DNA of 64,000 nt from Paenibacillus riograndensis SBR5 (GTDB lineage: Bacteria; Bacillota; Bacilli; Paenibacillales; Paenibacillaceae). Made by a program: the position numbers and the translations under genes. Positions 18,701 through 27,052 of the stretch are shown in pieces. The notes under the pieces were generated by a model. It was not told the origin of the DNA, made no database searches, and was given only the letters and a program-made list of their open reading frames with translations. The DNA lies in the NCBI RefSeq assembly GCF_000981585.1, contig NZ_LN831776.1:5625187-5689186 (forward strand), read 5' to 3'. Every line of letters begins with the position of its first letter. Within the stretch, counting starts at the first letter, position 1.

Positions 18701-20929
18701 CAGGTCGGCAACCTTGGTCAGCAGTGCAGGTTCTACATGAATTCCAGATACCTCTGCTGCTCTGTAGCCAGACTTAGCTGCAGAAACTGTATAATTCTCC
18801 CCTATTTCCACAGCGGGGAAGTTATAGCCGCCGTTAAGATCACTCACGGCTGTCTGTACTGCGGCTCCTTCCGCTGTCAGGGTTACAGTCACCCCCGCTG
18901 CCGGAGTCAGCTCTCCATCCAAAATTGTTCCGGCTACTGAGCCGGTGGCCGCATTCGAGGTGAGCTGCAGATCGCGGGTGATGACGTTGCCTGCCGCAAC
19001 TGCGAACATTCCGGTTTCACTGTCAGCGTAGCCGGTCTTCACCGCCTTCAGATTGATGCTGCTGCCGACAGCCACGCCCGGGATGACATAATAGCCGGAG
19101 CTGTCCGTGACCGCCGACAGGCTGCTGCCGGAAGAGTCACTTACCTGCACTCCGCTCATGCCTTTCCCGGCACTGTTCGTGATCCGGCCTGCCAAGGTTG
19201 CTGTAGTCAGCGACGGATCATAATATTCGAAGGCTCCCAGATCAGCGTTACCGTTGTAAAGAGGCTGCCCGGCAAAATCTTTTACCCCGGCCGATGCAGG
19301 ATCCAGAATGTTGAGCCCCCGGTTAATCAGCATGGACTCGGGCTTCAACTGATAACCGCCCAGACTGTCCAGCGCCGGTCCGTCCGTTTCAGTTCCGGAG
19401 GTTCCCTTGCCGGGGTCCGCCAGCTGAGGGTTGCCGGTGCGTGCGTGGCTGTCGCCAGCCGGGGGAGTGAGTGCTCCCGCAGAAGCATAGTAGCTGTTGT
19501 TGTCATACATAATTGTCGGACTCAACGTTAATTCCTGAACCGCCCGTGTGGTATATAGAATATTATTGCGGATGTTGTAGGTGGCGTTCAGTGAGGTACC
19601 ATAGCCATAGATCATATATCCGCTGGCGTCATTGTAGATCGTGTTGTTGTAAACCTCGGCAACCGCTTTTTTGTCGGAATGCAGATACACGGGATACCGG
19701 GTATTACTCTCCAGCACATTGTAGCGGATGATCGTATCCCCAAAGCTGAACTGGCAGATCAGGATTCCGTCCCCGTTGTCGTGAACATAATTATACTGAA
19801 TCAGAATTTTAGTGGTTCCCTTGTCAGGGTCAATGCCGTTGGAGTCTGCTCCGCCCGCTTTTTTCGAGGTATCAAAAACCTCATTGAACTGAATGGTCAC
19901 ATCATCGGCATAATAAGCTTCGATCCCGGAGGTGCCTGCGCCGTCCACCACATTATGCTCAACGAGTGCACCTCTCACCCCGGTCAGATACATTGCGTTG
20001 CAGCCAAAATCCGTAGCCTTCTGTGTAATGTAGTTGCCCCGGATGATAATGTTCGTATGCGGAGTGAACTTGGCATCCGTTTCGCTGTCGCGTGTGCCCC
20101 AGCCGGTGCTGACCACCCCGCTGCTGCTGTCCCCTCCGCCGTCCCCGGCATACTGCTTGAAAATAATGCCGCCAAACGAGGTGTTTTTGACTGTGGAATT
20201 CTCGATAATGACGTCGTTAAAAACAGTCGCCCGCTGGGGGTGCAGCGGATCGGCGACCGTGGTATCAAACACAATTCCGCCGGTCTTCTTCGATCCGTCC
20301 CATCCCGTTTTGAAGCGTATTCCCGGGTCCGGTGTCTCCGGTACGGTTCCGCTGATCCAGGCGATCTCCCCGGACACATCATGCACATCCACGCCGCTGA
20401 TGCGGAAGTACGCAAGCGTACCCGCATCTGCTCCAGTCACATGAATACCGCGGAAATCTCCAAGCGACTCTGCAAAGGTCCCCGTTACCGGGGCCGTATT
20501 GGAAACATCCAGATTGCGGATCTCCCAGTACTGCTGGTTGCTAAGTGTAACGGCATCTTTAAATTGACCGCCCGCCTGGATCTTCGGCTTATCCCCGCTG
20601 CCGTAACGGTCAATAATTACCGGGTTTCCCGCCGACCCTGAGCCCTGCGGTGCAAGCGTCTGATTATTCCAGACCCCGCCCGACTTCAGTAAAATCCGGT
20701 CACCCGGCTGAAAAACGGTACTGTTCACTTTGCTCAGTGATTTCCAAGGACGGTTTTCAGTTGTCCCTGTATTGCTGTCATTGCCCGCTGCGCTGTCGAG
20801 ATAATAGGTGACGCCTGTAGCGGAACTGGCTTCCGCTTGATCCGCACCCGGAACCATTGCGAACAGCATGACCGCGATCAGCAGTATGGACAGCCATGTT
20901 TTTCCCTTGCCCAGCCTTCTTGCTTTCAT
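15710..20929 (-). CDS. SLH-anchored, secreted right-handed beta-helix protein (probable polysaccharide lyase/hydrolase)
   Basis: 1739 residues. Signal peptide about 1-35 (cleavage near AEA-SS). Residues about 40-600 form a parallel beta-helix starting TYYLDSAAGNDSNTGT, typical of pectate-lyase-like folds. Then come two carboxypeptidase-regulatory-like repeats (GRITNSAGKGMSGVQVSDS; GTILDGELTPAAGVTVTL), a laminin-G-like segment, two cadherin-like beta-sandwich domains (VVVTAEDGLTTHTVNVIIN and a second), an X2-type module (about 1190-1275), a Gly-Thr-Asp-Pro linker of near-repeats, a further domain, and three SLH domains at the C-terminus (FNDLDASHWAKKPVEVLAAK onward) that bind pyruvylated cell-wall polymer. 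It therefore sits on the cell surface. Catalysis is likely but the substrate is not identifiable by eye. A cre-like site lies upstream. Confidence 0.85.
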   Translation of the reverse strand: MKARRLGKGKTWLSILLIAVMLFAMVPGADQAEASSATGVTYYLDSAAGNDSNTGTTENRPWKSLSKVNSTVFQPGDRILLKSGGVWNNQTLAPQGSGSAGNPVIIDRYGSGDKPKIQAGGQFKDAVTLSNQQYWEIRNLDVSNTAPVTGTFAESLGDFRGIHVTGADAGTLAYFRISGVDVHDVSGEIAWISGTVPETPDPGIRFKTGWDGSKKTGGIVFDTTVADPLHPQRATVFNDVIIENSTVKNTSFGGIIFKQYAGDGGGDSSSGVVSTGWGTRDSETDAKFTPHTNIIIRGNYITQKATDFGCNAMYLTGVRGALVEHNVVDGAGTSGIEAYYADDVTIQFNEVFDTSKKAGGADSNGIDPDKGTTKILIQYNYVHDNGDGILICQFSFGDTIIRYNVLESNTRYPVYLHSDKKAVAEVYNNTIYNDASGYMIYGYGTSLNATYNIRNNILYTTRAVQELTLSPTIMYDNNSYYASAGALTPPAGDSHARTGNPQLADPGKGTSGTETDGPALDSLGGYQLKPESMLINRGLNILDPASAGVKDFAGQPLYNGNADLGAFEYYDPSLTTATLAGRITNSAGKGMSGVQVSDSSGSSLSAVTDSSGYYVIPGVAVGSSINLKAVKTGYADSETGMFAVAAGNVITRDLQLTSNAATGSVAGTILDGELTPAAGVTVTLTAEGAAVQTAVSDLNGGYNFPAVEIGENYTVSAAKSGYRAAEVSGIHVEPALLTKVADLYVVSKQAVLLNASDFNELAAGAQPSAPWTVTTTGGSVGAAELPGAADKSIKLTRSSNSGNTSMSQTFAPGTLKGVVTLSADVMKLDNAGSTNWISLPYIYSSAGTASTNVGVSLAFSKGQIVAYKGGTSTNLMPYETNKWYNLRLVMNTGSGKFDLYVDDVLVVDQAAFRNKIPDIGRIDYYANSSNYGTAYLDNVQLYQGIPYERNDAGLSGLTADLGPLTKQGEDYSLDVPYFMDSVQLTATASSPNIASLTINGIPAVSGQPAGEVALAEGLTTIPVVVTAEDGLTTHTVNVIINRTPAALDSTLQNLQVAASGGEELPLSPVFSYNRDSYTVNVADSVYGLTVTPVAGAPGTEIRVNGNVVGSTQTSAEIPLRASSSEITVTTASADGTDYRSYSITVNWEGTYPPGEEEVSDSSVSPTQAVFDKNTANSQAVALKVQANGNLLTAIRNGETPLGEADYTVTGNVYSIGVPYLLQQPLGMVSLVFDFNQGKDPIVDIQIIDTTDEGNGGGTGPGTGTDPGAGTDPGTGTNPGTDTDPGIGTDPGTGNNPGTGVNPGTGVNPGNGTYPGTGTGGNSSSGGGSGSSTAAVPAVTVSSGKLTVNPKYTAGSEAAQVAVTQEALNEALALAAAEGAGSKRVVIAVNQAAGATAYEVSLPAAALSAAATGQSLEIQTVVGAVVLPGGMLTAEQAAQNAAVVLRISAADAGSLPAEITAASAGRPVVKLSLSIGGKEISWQKSPAQVQVSIPYRLTAAELLNSDYLTVRYIDEAGVSHPVASGKYDPVSAAVTFTARHFSTYAVVMNRISFNDLDASHWAKKPVEVLAAKGIVNGVSAGSYAPAAQISRADYAVMLVRAFGLDGSAEAAATRFTDVLPGSYYYEAVNTAKALGIASGNTDGSFNPAGIITRQEMIVMTDRALTAAGVSSAATDGSGTGDAAAAAGFRDLAAVADYAAEAVNRMLQIGWLQGNSGLIQPEGTASRAEAAVLLYRICTEL

Positions 20930-20969
20930 TAATGCCTTACCTCCTCGTATACTGTTTTCGCTCGCCTTA

Positions 20970-20983
20970 AGAAAGCGTTACCA
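20970..20983 (-). promoter_or_regulatory. cre-like site upstream of the beta-helix gene
   Basis: AGAAAGCGTTACCA on the plus strand differs from the cre consensus at two positions. It lies about 40 bp upstream of the start codon, suggesting catabolite repression of this surface enzyme. Confidence 0.45.
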
Positions 20984-21186
20984 CGAATACTGTGCCAATT
21001 ATAAAGGATCAAGCGGCTCCTCCATGAGAGAGAAAAGAATAGGAATCTTTCACTTTAGAACACAAAAGTCCATTTTACCCGACTCATTCCCCCATTTAGC
21101 CCGCCTGTCACGAAATCAAAGGCACTTCTACCTCTCATTTCTCCACGACTTACCCGCCGATTTCAAAGTTTGGGCTACGGCAGGAC

Positions 21187-21375
21187 ACTTTGTTGTACGT
21201 TCTACAGGATTTACGTCGCCTTGAGATGATCTGGAGCCACTTTGTTGTACATTCTGCAGGATTTATGCCGCTTTGAGGTGATCTGGACCTACATTGTTGT
21301 ATAATCTGCAGGATTTACGCCCCATTGATAGGATCAGACTCTCCATTGTTGTACTTTGTACAGGATTCCCCGCGA
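21187..21375. repeat. Four-copy tandem repeat with exact 52-bp period
   Basis: The core TTGTTGTA followed by (T/A)CTGCAGGATTT recurs at 21190, 21242, 21294 and 21346, each exactly 52 bp from the next and all in one orientation. Inter-core sequence is partly conserved (CGCCTTGAGATGATCTGGA). No ORF of note crosses it. The remainder of 20984-21510 shows nothing else recognisable. Confidence 0.85.
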
Positions 21376-21510
21376 TCTGTCGTGATGAGAACATCCTCAC
21401 TTACGTATTCTCACCCATCCGGGTGAGCCGTTATCTTCCCCATGCCAGCAGGCCCTGTACAAAATAACCCCACAAAGTGTGGGACTTTTGCATGGAGGCT
21501 GATTCAATGT

Positions 21511-21541
21511 CTAAAAAAGAACAGGCCGCGTATGCGGCCAG
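21511..21541 (-). terminator. Terminator of the second binding-protein gene
   Basis: On the minus strand, GGCCGC / GCGGCC arms (21524-21539, loop of 4) are followed by TGTTCTTTTTTAG. It lies about 60 bp beyond the stop of the gene at 21603. Confidence 0.75.
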
Positions 21542-21602
21542 CCCCATTAAAATATACCGATAAACAGTCCCAACATCCCTAAAACACTCCTAAAAACATC
21601 CT

Positions 21603-22961
21603 TTACTTCGCTTCCGCCGTATATTGCTCTGCGGTCTTCAACAGTTCGGCGTAAGCCTCTTCCGGTGTCGATTGCCCGAACTGCAGCTTTTCTACGATAG
21701 TTTTATAATCGTTTTTGAAATTCCCCCAGCCTTGAGGGTCGTTTATGAACTTCTGTGCATCCGGTGTTACCTGATTCAGGAAATCAAGCGAGGTTTTGTC
21801 GGCATCACTGAAGGTAGGCGTTAGGGCTTCCACCACTTTGGAGTTGACCGGTGTGCCGCGTGTCAGTCCCAGAGTTTTCCCAGCCTCTTCATTATTCACG
21901 AACCAGTCCACGAACTTGACAGCCTCTGCCTGATGGGCTGATTGGGCGTTCACACTCCAGAACATCCCCGGTTTCAGCCAGCCGCCTGCTTCTGTGCCAT
22001 ACGGCATGGAGGCGTATCCGAAGGCATCAGGCTTCAGCGCTTCAATGGAGCCGACCTGGTTGGAGAACAGATGGCGTACGACGGCGTTGCCGTTAATGAC
22101 ACTGTCCAACTGCGGATCAAGCTCTTTATCCGTTGTGGTGATGTCCGCCGGAGTCAGAATCCCTTTCTTGCGCAGCTCATCCATCTTGGTCATGAAGCCG
22201 ATCCAGGTATCCTTGTCGACGCTGAGGTTGCCTTCCGCGTCAAAAATATAGCCTTTGCCCATGCTGTATTGGTAGGCAGTATAATCCACCAAATCGGCGC
22301 TCTGATCGGCGAACACATACTTGTCCTCGCCAAGCTTCGCTTTGGCTGCTTCGCCGAAGGCGTAGTAATCATCCCAGGTCCAGCCAAATTTAGGCGCTTC
22401 CAGACCCAATTTCTCTACAACCGTCTTGTCATACACCATTCCAAGTGCGGCAACCCCCAGAGGCACGGCATATTGGGTGCCGTTCACTTTGCCGCCATCC
22501 ATCGTAGTAGCTTCAATATTCTCCACGTTAACCTCTTTCAGATCCGCCAGCAGGCCTCTTCCTGCGTAGTCATTCAGATAAGCGGCATCCATCTGGATGA
22601 TGTCAGGAGCACTTTTCGCGGAGTATTGCACAGCCAGTTTGTCAAAATAGCCGTCCCAGCCGGAAAACTGCGTCTGGAACGTAACATTGGGATTGAGCGC
22701 CTTATATTGGTCAAGCGCTTTCAAGGTAGCGTCATGTCTCGCTTGGGAACCCCACCATGCCACTGTGAGTGTCACCGGTTCGCCTGAGCCAGAGCCTGTG
22801 CCTCCGGCCCCCGCAGCAGGAGCAGTCGTGGCAGCGGTGCTGCCCCCCTCCGTATTGTTTGCTGCCGCGCCGTTATTGCTGTTGTTGCCGCAAGCGGCTG
22901 ACGTCGCAACCATCGCCATTAAAGCGATTGCAAGAAAACTTTTCTTTGCCATTTTATGCAT
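21603..22961 (-). CDS. Sugar-binding lipoprotein of a CUT1 ABC importer
   Basis: 452 residues with a lipoprotein signal (MAKKSFLAIALMAMVATSAAC, split; Cys at about 24) and a Gly/Ala/Thr-rich spacer, then the family 1 solute-binding fold (LTVAWWGSQARHDATLKAL, APDIIQMDAAYLNDY, GTPVNSKVVEALTPTFSD). The ribosome-binding site is GGGGGAAG. It is the last gene of the block that contains a histidine kinase and response regulator, with the permeases encoded upstream. It delivers a sugar or short oligomer to the permeases at 26204 and 27052. Confidence 0.9.
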   Translation of the reverse strand: MHKMAKKSFLAIALMAMVATSAACGNNSNNGAAANNTEGGSTAATTAPAAGAGGTGSGSGEPVTLTVAWWGSQARHDATLKALDQYKALNPNVTFQTQFSGWDGYFDKLAVQYSAKSAPDIIQMDAAYLNDYAGRGLLADLKEVNVENIEATTMDGGKVNGTQYAVPLGVAALGMVYDKTVVEKLGLEAPKFGWTWDDYYAFGEAAKAKLGEDKYVFADQSADLVDYTAYQYSMGKGYIFDAEGNLSVDKDTWIGFMTKMDELRKKGILTPADITTTDKELDPQLDSVINGNAVVRHLFSNQVGSIEALKPDAFGYASMPYGTEAGGWLKPGMFWSVNAQSAHQAEAVKFVDWFVNNEEAGKTLGLTRGTPVNSKVVEALTPTFSDADKTSLDFLNQVTPDAQKFINDPQGWGNFKNDYKTIVEKLQFGQSTPEEAYAELLKTAEQYTAEAK

Positions 22962-23074
22962 TGTAACTTCCCCCTTCTGTCAGCTCAGCCAACATTTATA
23001 GCTCGATAGTAACACCCGCCCTATTCATCGTATAGAAGAGTAATGAACACAAATCTTTCAATATCGACTACAAA

Positions 23075-24373
23075 CTATCGTTTCATCAGCTCGCTGGGGC
23101 TGACGCCGCAGTACTTTTTGAAGAGTGTGCTGAAATAAGGGACATTCTGGTAGCCGACCATCTCCGAGACCTCATAGATCAGATGGCTGCCGCCCTGCAG
23201 CAGCGTTTTGGCCTTCTCGATCCGCACGCGGATCACATAGTTGGTGAAGGTTTCTCCGGTTACTTTTTTGAACAGCTGGTTCAAATAATTTTTGGAAATA
23301 TACAGCTGCGAGGCCAAATGCTCCAGTGTGATATCCTCGGCATAATGCGTATGGATATATTCGATCATGAACTGCACCGCCTTGCGGTGCTTATCGTGGA
23401 TGGTCGGGCCCTGCGCCTTGCGGAGGCCGTCGATTTGCGTCTCCGCGCCGCCGCTCCATACTTTCTCGTGATTCAAATTCAGCGGCAGCTTGGCGAACAG
23501 CCTCTGCATGGCCTCATCGCCTGAAGCTTTGATTTCATCCCAGCCATCCTTGACATTTCCAATCCCGAAGCGGACCTCCAGCCCGAGAAAAGTCTTTATA
23601 CTGCTGACAATAAGCGCCCCGAGGGCATCTGCAGCCTGAATAATCTGCCCCTCCGGCCCCTGGGCCGCCGATGGCAGCAGCAGCGCCGCATGATTGCCGA
23701 ACAGCCAGACGAAGAAGGCTTCCGGCCATTCGCGGCCATATACCTCGGTGACAATATTGGACACAGCGAACTGGAACAGATTCCAGTCTGCCAGAGAAAC
23801 GCTGCGGATGCGTTCTGTCCATAAGACCTCCATCACCATCACCGTATATCTCTGTTTGTCCAGTTGCTGCAGAGGTGCCGGAAGTCCAGGATTCTGGCTC
23901 CAGCCATTCAACACCGCCACCAGCCATTCCGCAAGGCTTGGAGCTTCCTGCCGGTCAGAGGACTGTCCGCCGCCAAGCTCCAGCCGGTGCAGATAGGTCT
24001 CTTCCAGCTTCTCTATGGTTTCAGACAATACCTTACGGATCTGATCCACAGTGACAGGTTTGGTTAGATAATCGTCTACTCCGAGCCGCAGCGCCGTACG
24101 GGCGTATTCGAAATCATTGTATCCGCTAAGGATAACAAACCTGCCAGCGAAGCTCCCGGCCTTCAGTTGTTCAATCATTTGAATCCCGTTCATCACAGGC
24201 ATATAAATATCCGTCAGGACAATATCAGGGTTAACCTCTCCGATCAGCTTCAGGCCGGACTCACCATCAATGGCTTCCCCGGCAAATTCCGCATCCAGCT
24301 CTTCCCACGGGATCGCTTTGCGCAATCCTCTTACGACTTGGAAGTCATCATCTATGATGACTACTTTCCACAT
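23075..24373 (-). CDS. YesN-type response regulator with AraC output domain
   Basis: 432 residues. The receiver domain carries VVIIDDD and the phospho-acceptor D55 in IVLTDIYMPVMNG, and the C-terminus is an AraC double helix-turn-helix (HLASQLYISKNYLNQLFKK; YFSTLFKKYCGVSPSELMKR). The ATG at 24373 sits behind AAAGGAGG; the open frame extends further upstream but lies inside the kinase gene. It overlaps the kinase stop by 26 nt. It likely controls the flanking importer genes. Confidence 0.9.
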   Translation of the reverse strand: MWKVVIIDDDFQVVRGLRKAIPWEELDAEFAGEAIDGESGLKLIGEVNPDIVLTDIYMPVMNGIQMIEQLKAGSFAGRFVILSGYNDFEYARTALRLGVDDYLTKPVTVDQIRKVLSETIEKLEETYLHRLELGGGQSSDRQEAPSLAEWLVAVLNGWSQNPGLPAPLQQLDKQRYTVMVMEVLWTERIRSVSLADWNLFQFAVSNIVTEVYGREWPEAFFVWLFGNHAALLLPSAAQGPEGQIIQAADALGALIVSSIKTFLGLEVRFGIGNVKDGWDEIKASGDEAMQRLFAKLPLNLNHEKVWSGGAETQIDGLRKAQGPTIHDKHRKAVQFMIEYIHTHYAEDITLEHLASQLYISKNYLNQLFKKVTGETFTNYVIRVRIEKAKTLLQGGSHLIYEVSEMVGYQNVPYFSTLFKKYCGVSPSELMKR

Positions 24374-26105
24374 GCTGCGTTCCTCCTTTAACCGATGGTG
24401 AATAAAGTACGGGCAGACAGATGACGGCCTGTGTGCCGCCTTCCGGCGAATTGCCCAGAGTGAAGCCATAGGTGCTGCCGAACATTGCCGTAATCCGCTC
24501 ACGGACATTGCGCAGACCGTAGCCTCCCTTGGCACTGCGTTTCTCCATCCAGTTCTCCTGCAGCTGGCGGCCGTTGTCCATAACCGTAATCTGCAGCATC
24601 TGACCTTCCAGAATGCTCACCGTAATAATCAATGATGCCTGCCGCTTGCCATGGAAGCCGTGAATGAAGGCATTCTCCACGAACGGCTGCAGGATGATCT
24701 TGGGCACGAACAGAGACTTGACCTCATCAGCGGCAATGAAGCGGTACTCCAGCCGGTCCTCCCAGCGTATTTTCTGAAACTGCAGATAGCTCTCAATATG
24801 GGCCAGCTCCTCGGACAACGGGACAAGGCTGTCGCTGTTGGACAGCGCAAGCCGGAAAAATTGCCCCAGATGGGACAGCATGCTGCTGATTTGCGGCTGG
24901 GACGCCTCTATAGCCATCCAATTGACCTGATCCAGCGAATTATAGAGAAAATGGGGGTTGATCATCATCTGCAGCGCTTTAATTTCAGCCGCCCGCTGCT
25001 GCTCATGCTGCTGCTCCAGACTGTCGTAGAGTTCTTCAATTCTGTACGTCAGCTTCTCGTAGCCCTGGAACAGACGGCCGAACTCATTTTTGTAATCATC
25101 CGGCAGCGGCGTCCTTTTGCTGAGCGAGAAATTGCTCATGGCCTTCAGCACCAGACCGATGGGCTTGACGAACTGGCGGGAGAGAAAGACGGCAAGCAGC
25201 AGAATCATCACTATGGTAGCGATTCCAAGTGCCAGAATAACCTTGGTCTGCTTCAGGCTCCCGGCCGTGATCTGGCTCCAGGAGGTGATCTCCACCAGCG
25301 ACCATTGGGAATCAAGTGAGGAAGACCAGACAAGGAATTCGTCACCGGTGCGTTTGGCGCCATTGGTCCGGGAATCCAGCTGGGCCTTGATCTGTGCTTC
25401 ATGCTGCTGGAAAAAGGCCTCATCCCCGGTACTCGTAATCAGCTTGTCCGTGGCATCGAGCAGTGCCAGGTTGGAGCGGCTGTCTTCCGTGGCGATCAGG
25501 GACTGGAAGGCCGGGACCCGGACATTAAATACCATTACGGCAAAGGCCCTGTTGAAGCGGTTATATACCTTGCGCGCAAAGCTGATGACCGAAGTGTCCC
25601 CGCTGTTGGTTTTGATGGTCCGTTCGCTTAGCCAGGCATAATCGGAGTTGCGGAGATCGTCGTACCAGGCTTCCCGCTCCATCTGTCCGATCGGCAGAAA
25701 CTGGACAAAATCCTGCACATTGTACGACGGCGTCAGATCGGAATAGACATGGATGGATTGCAGAATCGGCATCCCGAATACGTAGTTGTTCAGTTGGGAG
25801 CGAATGCTGGCCTGTCCCCGTACCTGGTCATAGGCATTCCCGTCCAGCATCTCTTCATATTGGTCATTGAAATTCTGCGCTGCGGTATTGGAGCTTTGCT
25901 CAATATCCTCCAGGTTGGTGTTCAGCTTCTTGTGCAGCTCGATGAGCAGCTTCTGCTGATAGTAGGAGGTGTTGCCCGCAATTTCTTTGGACCCGTTGAT
26001 ATAGCTGAACCAGACAATCAGGCCGACCAGAATCGCTACAATCAGTGCGAAGCCGAAAAAGAAAACAACATCGATACGCAGCGTCTTAAAGGGGTTCACC
26101 CGCAT
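24348..26105 (-). CDS. YesM-type sensor histidine kinase
   Basis: About 585 residues: N-terminal membrane helix (VFFFGFALIVAILVGLIVWF), extracytoplasmic domain, second helix (VILALGIATIVMILLLAVFL), HAMP, His_kinase (MMINPHFLYNSLDQVNWM) and HATPase (PFVENAFIHGFHGK; GGYGLRNVRERI). ATG 26105 is chosen because GGAGG lies just before it and inside the longer alternative beginning at 26123. It overlaps the response-regulator gene. Confidence 0.9.
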   Translation of the reverse strand: MRVNPFKTLRIDVVFFFGFALIVAILVGLIVWFSYINGSKEIAGNTSYYQQKLLIELHKKLNTNLEDIEQSSNTAAQNFNDQYEEMLDGNAYDQVRGQASIRSQLNNYVFGMPILQSIHVYSDLTPSYNVQDFVQFLPIGQMEREAWYDDLRNSDYAWLSERTIKTNSGDTSVISFARKVYNRFNRAFAVMVFNVRVPAFQSLIATEDSRSNLALLDATDKLITSTGDEAFFQQHEAQIKAQLDSRTNGAKRTGDEFLVWSSSLDSQWSLVEITSWSQITAGSLKQTKVILALGIATIVMILLLAVFLSRQFVKPIGLVLKAMSNFSLSKRTPLPDDYKNEFGRLFQGYEKLTYRIEELYDSLEQQHEQQRAAEIKALQMMINPHFLYNSLDQVNWMAIEASQPQISSMLSHLGQFFRLALSNSDSLVPLSEELAHIESYLQFQKIRWEDRLEYRFIAADEVKSLFVPKIILQPFVENAFIHGFHGKRQASLIITVSILEGQMLQITVMDNGRQLQENWMEKRSAKGGYGLRNVRERITAMFGSTYGFTLGNSPEGGTQAVICLPVLYSPSVKGGTQHVESSHHR

Positions 26106-26149
26106 ATGGTATCCTCCGTACATCCGACAAGTTTATTTCATAGATTATA

Positions 26150-26180
26150 AAGAAAGAAAGCCGCGAGAACTCGCAGCTTT
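26150..26180 (-). terminator. Terminator between permease and kinase genes
   Basis: On the minus strand, arms AAAGCTGCGAG / CTCGCGGCTTT (26157-26180) are followed by CTTTCTTTA. It would end transcripts of the permease pair before the kinase-regulator-binding protein genes. Confidence 0.75.
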
Positions 26181-26203
26181 ACATTACTGCTATACATTTT
26201 AAC

Positions 26204-27052
26204 CTAGCCCTTCAACGCACCTGCCGACATGCCTTCGACAAAATGCTTCTGTGCCAGGAAGAAGATCAGCACCGACGGAACTATGGATACCAGCGACATG
26301 GCCAGCATTTGTCCCCAAGGCACCGACCCTTGCGAATCGATGAACAGCTTGAGTGCCAGATTGATTGTGTATTTATCAATGGTATTAATATAAAGCATCT
26401 GTCCGAAGAAATCATCCCAGTTCCACAGGAAACAATAGATCGCAACGGTAACCAGTGCAGGTTTTACTAAAGGCAGCATAATTCTCCAGTAAATGCTGAA
26501 CCAGGAGCAGCCGTCGATTTTGGCCGCCTCATCCAGCTCTTTGGGGACAGAGCGCATGAACTGGACAAGCAGGTAGATGAAGAACGGACCGCCGATGCCC
26601 CCTGCGAACAAATGCGGAATATAAAAGGGCAGATACGTGTTGATCCAGCCCCATTTGCTGAACATGACATATTGCGGCACGATAGTGACCTGGGTCGGCA
26701 GCATTAGGGTCACCAGCATAATGGCAAACCAGAAATTACGCAGCGGGAAGTCCAGACGCGAGAAGGCAAAAGCCACCAGACTGCAGGCGACCACACTCGT
26801 GAATAACACCCCTGCAACTAGCTCAAAGGTATTAAGGTAGAAATGGGCAAAGGTGAAGTTCGGCACCGACACCCAGCCGTCGGAAAAATTGGCCCAGTGA
26901 GGGATTTTCGGGAACAGATTGGCAGAGCTCATCTCCTCATTGGTTTTCAGTGAGGCACCCAGCCACCAGAAGATTGGATACATCATGATCAGGCTGACGA
27001 CCAGGAGAGAAATATGTGTAACAAAGCGTTTGCTTGAACGGGTGGCTTCCAT
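26204..27052 (-). CDS. CUT1 sugar ABC permease (AraQ/UgpE-like)
   Basis: 282 residues with six helices and the EAA loop DEAAKIDGCSWFSIYWRIML, ending in the family signature KHFVEGMSAGALKG. ATG 27052 follows AAGGAGGG and overlaps the stop of the upstream permease as TAATG. It is the partner of the next gene in the list. Confidence 0.9.
   Translation of the reverse strand: MEATRSSKRFVTHISLLVVSLIMMYPIFWWLGASLKTNEEMSSANLFPKIPHWANFSDGWVSVPNFTFAHFYLNTFELVAGVLFTSVVACSLVAFAFSRLDFPLRNFWFAIMLVTLMLPTQVTIVPQYVMFSKWGWINTYLPFYIPHLFAGGIGGPFFIYLLVQFMRSVPKELDEAAKIDGCSWFSIYWRIMLPLVKPALVTVAIYCFLWNWDDFFGQMLYINTIDKYTINLALKLFIDSQGSVPWGQMLAMSLVSIVPSVLIFFLAQKHFVEGMSAGALKG

Noticed and set aside
21187..21375. CRISPR-like array at exact 52-bp spacing
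   Set aside because: Spacer sequences are themselves similar between units, the repeat core is imperfect, and no cas gene is nearby.
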